Source of the DNA: Mycobacterium sp.
GTDB taxonomy: Bacteria > Actinomycetota > Actinomycetes > Mycobacteriales > Mycobacteriaceae
DNA: 8,875 bases
Assembly: GCA_025965815.1 (NCBI GenBank)
Contig: JAOPWF010000542.1
Span: 1 to 8,875, forward strand
Reading direction: 5' to 3'
Position numbers and translations under genes: made by a program
In this document: positions 6,395-8,875 of the stretch, piece by piece
How the letters are laid out: each line of letters starts with the position of its first letter
Position numbering within the stretch: the stretch's first letter is position 1
Notes under the pieces: generated by a model
Told to the model about the DNA's origin: nothing
What the model saw: the letters and a program-made list of their open reading frames with translations, nothing else
Databases searched by the model: none

Positions 6395-6399
6395 GGGAG
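6395..6399 (+). promoter_or_regulatory. Ribosome binding site of the DoxX-like gene
   Basis: GGGAG lies 5 nt before ATG 6405. It fixes the start there, although the frame is open back to 6183 across the marR gene. Confidence 0.65.
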
Positions 6400-6404
6400 T
6401 CCTG

Positions 6405-6752
6405 ATGTTCATCGCAACCGCCGTGGTATCCGTTCTGCTGGCGTTGGTCCTGGTGGCGTCGGGCGGCGCAAAGCTCGCGAAAAGCCCGCAGGTCATGCCG
6501 ATCATGGAGACGGTCGGTTTCCCCGCGGACAAGGTGTGGCTGCTCGCGGCAGCCGAGATCGCGGGGGCCGTCGGACTGGTCGTGGGTATGTTCTGGTGGC
6601 CGATCGGCGTCGCCGCGGCGGCGGGGGTGGTGCTCTACTTCGTCGGCGCCGTCATTTCGCACCTGCGCGTCAACGATAAGAACTTCGCCGCGGCGCTGGT
6701 GCTGCTGCTGGTCGCCTTGGCGGCGCTGGTTCTCCGGTTGCTGACCGCCTGA
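6405..6752 (+). CDS. DoxX-like (DoxX_2 type) four-helix integral membrane protein
   Basis: 115 aa, nearly all hydrophobic, with four predicted membrane helices at about 3-19, 44-62, 65-84 and 94-113. The SGGAKL sequence after helix 1 and ISHLRVNDKN before helix 4 are typical of the small DoxX-like family in actinobacteria. Members of the wider DoxX family have been tied to thiol/oxidative-stress complexes and to quinone or sulfur metabolism; nothing here fixes a substrate. The start with MFIATAVV gives helix 1 immediately and has a good ribosome binding site. It is divergent from the marR gene and probably controlled by it. It ends 8 nt before the stop of the convergent serS gene. Confidence 0.85.
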   Translation: MFIATAVVSVLLALVLVASGGAKLAKSPQVMPIMETVGFPADKVWLLAAAEIAGAVGLVVGMFWWPIGVAAAAGVVLYFVGAVISHLRVNDKNFAAALVLLLVALAALVLRLLTA

Positions 6753-6760
6753 CCCGTTGA

Positions 6761-8020
6761 CTACCGCTTGGGCTCCAGCACCGCGGTGCCGACATAGGGC
6801 ACCAGCGCGTCGGGAACCCGCACACTGCCGTCCGGTTGCTGGTGGTTCTCCAGGATCGCCACCAGCCAGCGCGTGGTGGCCAGCGTGCCGTTGAGCGTCG
6901 CCGCGATCTGCGGCTTGCCCGCCGCGTCGCGGTAGCGGATGGCCAGCCGGCGGGCCTGGAACGTCGAGCAGTTCGACGTCGAGGTGAGTTCGCGGTAGGT
7001 CTGCTGCGACGGCAGCCAGGCCTCGGTGTCGAATTTGCGGGCCGCCGAAGCCCCGAGATCGCCTGCGGCGACGTCGATCACCCGGTAGGGGACGTCGATC
7101 TGCTTCAGCATTTCACGCTGCCAGCCCAGCAGCCGTTCATGCTCGGCCTCGGCTTCGGCGGGCTCGCAGTAGACGAAAGCCTCGACCTTGTCGAACTGGT
7201 GCACCCGGATGATGCCGCGGGTGTCCTTGCCGTAGCTGCCCGCTTCCCGCCGGAAGCACGACGACCAGCCCGCGTAGCGCAGCGGGCCGCCGGACAGGTC
7301 GAGAATCTCGCCGGCGTGGTAGCCGGCGAGCGGCACTTCGGAGGTGCCGACGAGGTAGAGGTCGTCGGCCTCGATCCGGTAGACCTCTTCGGCGTGCTCG
7401 CCGAGAAAGCCGCCGCCCGCCATGATGTCCGGCCGCACCAGGACGGGCGGGATGACGAGGGTGAGCCCGTTGGCGGTGGCCAGCTTGACCGCAAGCTGCA
7501 TCAGCCCGAGTTGCAGCAGGGCGCCGTGACCGGTCAGGAAGTAGAACCGCGAGCCGGACACCTTCGCGCCGCGCTCCATGTCGATCAACCCGAGCGACTC
7601 ACCGAGTTCCAGGTGGTCCCTGGAGTTCTCGATGGCGGGCGGCTTCCCGACCACGTCGAGGACGCGGAAGTCGTCCTCGCCGCCGGCGGGCACGCCGTCG
7701 ATGATCACATTGGAGATCGCCATCTGCGCCGAGGTGAAGGCCTTCTCGGCGTCGGCCTGCTCCGCTTCGGCCTCCTTGACCTTGGCGGACAGGTCGGACG
7801 CGGCGGCGAGCAGCGCCGGGCGTTCCTCGGCCGACGCGGCGCCGACGCGCTTGCTGGCGGCCTTCTGTTCGGCGCGCAGCGAGTCGGCAGTCGAGATCGC
7901 GGCGCGGCGCGCACTGTCGGCGCCGAGCAGCGTGTCCACCAACGCCGGGTCCTCGCCGCGGCTTATCTGGGACCGCCGTACCACATCGGGGTCTTCGCGC
8001 AGCAGTTTCAGGTCGATCAC
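6761..8020 (-). CDS. serS: Seryl-tRNA synthetase
   Basis: 419 aa, a normal bacterial SerRS length. It charges tRNA-Ser (and tRNA-Sec where present) with serine in the cytoplasm. Residues ~27-105 form the long antiparallel coiled-coil arm that grips the tRNA variable loop. The class II catalytic core follows: motif 1 region near 183-200 ([16 protein letters not shown]), the serine-binding TSE at 227-229, motif 2 with [15 protein letters not shown] (255-269) and [24 protein letters not shown] (344-358), and motif 3 [16 protein letters not shown] (377-392, Arg384). Start at GTG 8020, because [10 protein letters not shown] is the standard SerRS N-terminus; the open frame continues to 8188 inside the ankyrin gene. 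It follows that gene by 10 nt and so is second in the operon. No lesion is seen, and it appears to be the housekeeping enzyme. Confidence 0.98.
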   Translation of the reverse strand: MIDLKLLREDPDVVRRSQISRGEDPALVDTLLGADSARRAAISTADSLRAEQKAASKRVGAASAEERPALLAAASDLSAKVKEAEAEQADAEKAFTSAQMAISNVIIDGVPAGGEDDFRVLDVVGKPPAIENSRDHLELGESLGLIDMERGAKVSGSRFYFLTGHGALLQLGLMQLAVKLATANGLTLVIPPVLVRPDIMAGGGFLGEHAEEVYRIEADDLYLVGTSEVPLAGYHAGEILDLSGGPLRYAGWSSCFRREAGSYGKDTRGIIRVHQFDKVEAFVYCEPAEAEAEHERLLGWQREMLKQIDVPYRVIDVAAGDLGASAARKFDTEAWLPSQQTYRELTSTSNCSTFQARRLAIRYRDAAGKPQIAATLNGTLATTRWLVAILENHQQPDGSVRVPDALVPYVGTAVLEPKR

Positions 8021-8030
8021 GGCCTGAACC

Positions 8031-8456
8031 CTACTTTTCCGGCGCGACGCCGAACAGTTCGAGGTAGCCCGACTGGCCGAACATCGCCGCGGTGTCGACC
8101 GCCGACGGAGCGCCGGCGGCCGGGTCGGCGCCCGCCTCGACCAGCAGCCGCACCACCTCGTCCTCACCCTTGAACACCGCTCCGGCAAGTGGCGTCTGCC
8201 CCCGGTCGTTGGGCCGGTTGACGTCTGCGCCGCGCCGGGTCAGCACCTGCACCGCTGCCGGGTGCCCGTGATAGGCGGCCAGCATCACCAGCGTGTCGCC
8301 CGACGAATTGGTCAGGTCGACGGGGACGCCGGCATCCAGGTAGGCCGCCAGGGTGGCCGCGTCGCCGTTGCGGGCCATATCGAAAAGCCGCGACGCCAAT
8401 TCGATGATCGGCTCGTCTGTTTCGCCGCGGGGTTCAATGCCGTCCGCGCTGCTCAT
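8031..8456 (-). CDS. Small ankyrin-repeat protein
   Basis: 141 aa, cytoplasmic, with no signal peptide or membrane helix. After a short acidic N-terminus, ankyrin repeats run from about residue 21 to the end: a capping unit ([19 protein letters not shown]), two good repeats ([20 protein letters not shown], 53-82; [20 protein letters not shown], 86-114), and a degenerate final unit ([17 protein letters not shown]). Ankyrin stacks bind other proteins and have no catalytic residues; the partner is unknown. Start chosen at ATG 8456 (MSSADG), with a GGATGG-like purine stretch just before it; the ATG at 8501 also opens the frame, but a -10-like TAAAGT overlaps its upstream region and would put the transcript start at or after it. 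The gene leads an operon with serS 10 nt downstream, so its expression and that of the synthetase are linked. Confidence 0.85.
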   Translation of the reverse strand: MSSADGIEPRGETDEPIIELASRLFDMARNGDAATLAAYLDAGVPVDLTNSSGDTLVMLAAYHGHPAAVQVLTRRGADVNRPNDRGQTPLAGAVFKGEDEVVRLLVEAGADPAAGAPSAVDTAAMFGQSGYLELFGVAPEK

Positions 8457-8502
8457 GCCATCCAAACTACCGGCTTGAGACCGTGCGCAGCACAACCTCA
8501 TA

Positions 8503-8508
8503 ACTTTA
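8503..8508 (-). promoter_or_regulatory. Possible -10 element of the ankyrin-serS operon
   Basis: TAAAGT on the minus strand fits TANNNT, with the expected transcript start near 8496, 40 nt before ATG 8456. No clear -35 hexamer is found at normal spacing. It overlaps one arm of the palindrome at 8506-8526. Confidence 0.35.
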
Positions 8509-8526
8509 CAACTGCATCACTTGTAA
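8506..8526. promoter_or_regulatory. 21-bp operator-like palindrome between the ankyrin-serS operon and the septum-formation-family gene
   Basis: Arms TTACAA (8506-8511) and TTGTAA (8521-8526) are perfect reverse complements. Inside them TG (8513-8514) and CA (8518-8519) also pair, so 8 of 10 positions match about the centre at 8516. It overlaps the likely -10 of the leftward operon and the -35 of the rightward gene, where a dimeric repressor would act. The factor is not identifiable. Confidence 0.5.
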
Positions 8527-8551
8527 CAGCGCCCGCCACGCCTGTCACAAT
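8521..8551 (+). promoter_or_regulatory. Possible promoter of the septum-formation-family gene
   Basis: TTGTAA (8521-8526) as -35 and CACAAT (8546-8551) as -10, with a 19-nt spacer. The -10 keeps the A2 and T6 of TANNNT. Initiation ~7 nt later would land at 8558-8559, on the ATG, suggesting a leaderless mRNA. Confidence 0.35.
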
Positions 8552-8558
8552 AGAGCGG

Positions 8559-8875
8559 ATGTTGGAGGCACCTGAGCAGGAATTATCGCCCGCCGACGAG
8601 CCCGATCGGCCGTCGTCGCGGGTCACCTGGTGGCACAGCCTGCAGGCGACGTCGACCCGGCGCGCGCTGCTGCTCACCGCCCTCGGCGGGCTGATGATCG
8701 CGGGGGTCATCACCGCGCTGCCGATGGGCGGGGACGACGCCGGGCGCCTGGCCGGCTACACCGGCAGCAATCCGGTGGCCGGCGCCGCGCGGGGGAACGA
8801 GACGTTCAACCACGCCAAGGGCGGCGACTGCCTGAGCTGGCCGGACCGGACGCCGGACGAGGCATCCATCGTCGA
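8559..8875 (+). CDS. Septum-formation-family membrane protein (Rv3835-type), 3' partial
   Basis: The first 105 codons are present and the gene runs off the right edge. The start is ATG 8559 (MLEAPEQELS). A cytoplasmic acidic N-terminus (~1-35) is followed by one membrane helix at about 36-56 (ALLLTALGGLMIAGVITALPMG), so the rest should be extracytoplasmic. Residues 90-95 (DCLSWP) begin the Cys-Trp pattern seen at the start of the septum-formation-related domain of actinobacteria. Size up to the helix, topology and position next to serS agree with M. tuberculosis Rv3835, a conserved membrane protein of unknown precise role. There is no strong Shine-Dalgarno before the ATG. It is divergent from the ankyrin-serS operon, separated by 102 nt. 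Confidence 0.8.
   Translation, partial: MLEAPEQELSPADEPDRPSSRVTWWHSLQATSTRRALLLTALGGLMIAGVITALPMGGDDAGRLAGYTGSNPVAGAARGNETFNHAKGGDCLSWPDRTPDEASIV

Larger units (their letters stand above)
6283..6404. promoter_or_regulatory. Divergent marR / doxX-like intergenic control region
   Basis: 122 nt between the two starts, with an AT-rich core (about 6311-6356) that stands out in the GC-rich window. On the + strand, TATCTT (6347-6352) and TACCAT (6340-6345) each fit TANNNT as -10 candidates for doxX; no convincing -35 is correctly spaced. On the minus strand, AGGAAAG (6319-6313) sits before a five-codon open frame rather than before marR itself. Confidence 0.5.

Noticed and set aside
6183..6404. Extension of the DoxX-like gene back to 6183
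   Set aside because: It would run antisense through marR and across the operator region; ATG 6405 has a good ribosome binding site and begins directly with the first membrane helix.
6778..6789. Perfect 12-bp palindrome GCACCGCGGTGC near the 3' end of serS as a terminator
   Set aside because: It has no loop, no following U-run, and lies within serS codons; it is a chance GC-rich palindrome.
6836..8173. 445-codon open frame on the + strand opposite serS
   Set aside because: It is antisense to an intact, motif-complete serS; such long mirror frames are expected at this GC content, and its product has no recognisable motif or start context.

Overview
This is a high-GC chromosomal window with mycobacterial gene content and gene order. 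From memory, the order matches the Mycobacterium tuberculosis interval Rv3811 to Rv3835: LGFP-repeat amidase, HAD phosphatase, PlsC-type acyltransferases, aminoglycoside-phosphotransferase-like gene, metallo-beta-lactamase/Rieske protein, small coupled protein, then serS and a septum-formation-family membrane protein. Frequent GTG starts, tight gene packing and mycolata-type LGFP repeats agree with a Mycobacterium or Mycolicibacterium. The species cannot be fixed from the sequence alone.

Left part (1-3212): the 3' end of a secreted amidase/LGFP cell-wall protein on + converges on a three-gene minus-strand operon. In transcription order that operon is acyltransferase B (GTG 3212), acyltransferase A (ATG 2404, 7 nt after the previous stop) and an HAD-IIB phosphatase (ATG 1609, 15 nt after the previous stop). 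The acyltransferases are tandem paralogues and probably act in phospholipid or lipid remodelling. A short duplicated sequence straddles the junction between acyltransferase A and the phosphatase.

Middle (3213-5802): a clearly decayed phosphotransferase-like gene (3273-3843, at least four lesions) is followed by a promoter-like element. Then come an intact 516-aa fusion of a metallo-beta-lactamase fold and a C-terminal Rieske centre, and a 112-aa partner overlapping it by ATGA. These two are the least understood genes here.

Right part (5803-8875): a MarR regulator (-) and a four-helix DoxX-like membrane protein (+) diverge from an AT-rich, palindrome-containing intergenic region and probably form a regulator/target pair. 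DoxX converges on serS (-), which lies 10 nt downstream of a small ankyrin-repeat gene in the same operon. That operon diverges from the start of a septum-formation-family membrane protein (+, cut by the window edge), with a 21-bp operator-like palindrome between them. In M. tuberculosis the interval between the Rv3819 and serS homologues holds the sulfolipid (papA2/pks2/mmpL8) cluster; here only marR and doxX lie there.

All three convergent gene ends are packed with 8 nt or less between stops, or overlap. There are no RNA genes, insertion sequences or CRISPR arrays that I can see. The only stretch of more than 300 bases without an intact gene is 3213-3916, and it holds the pseudogene.
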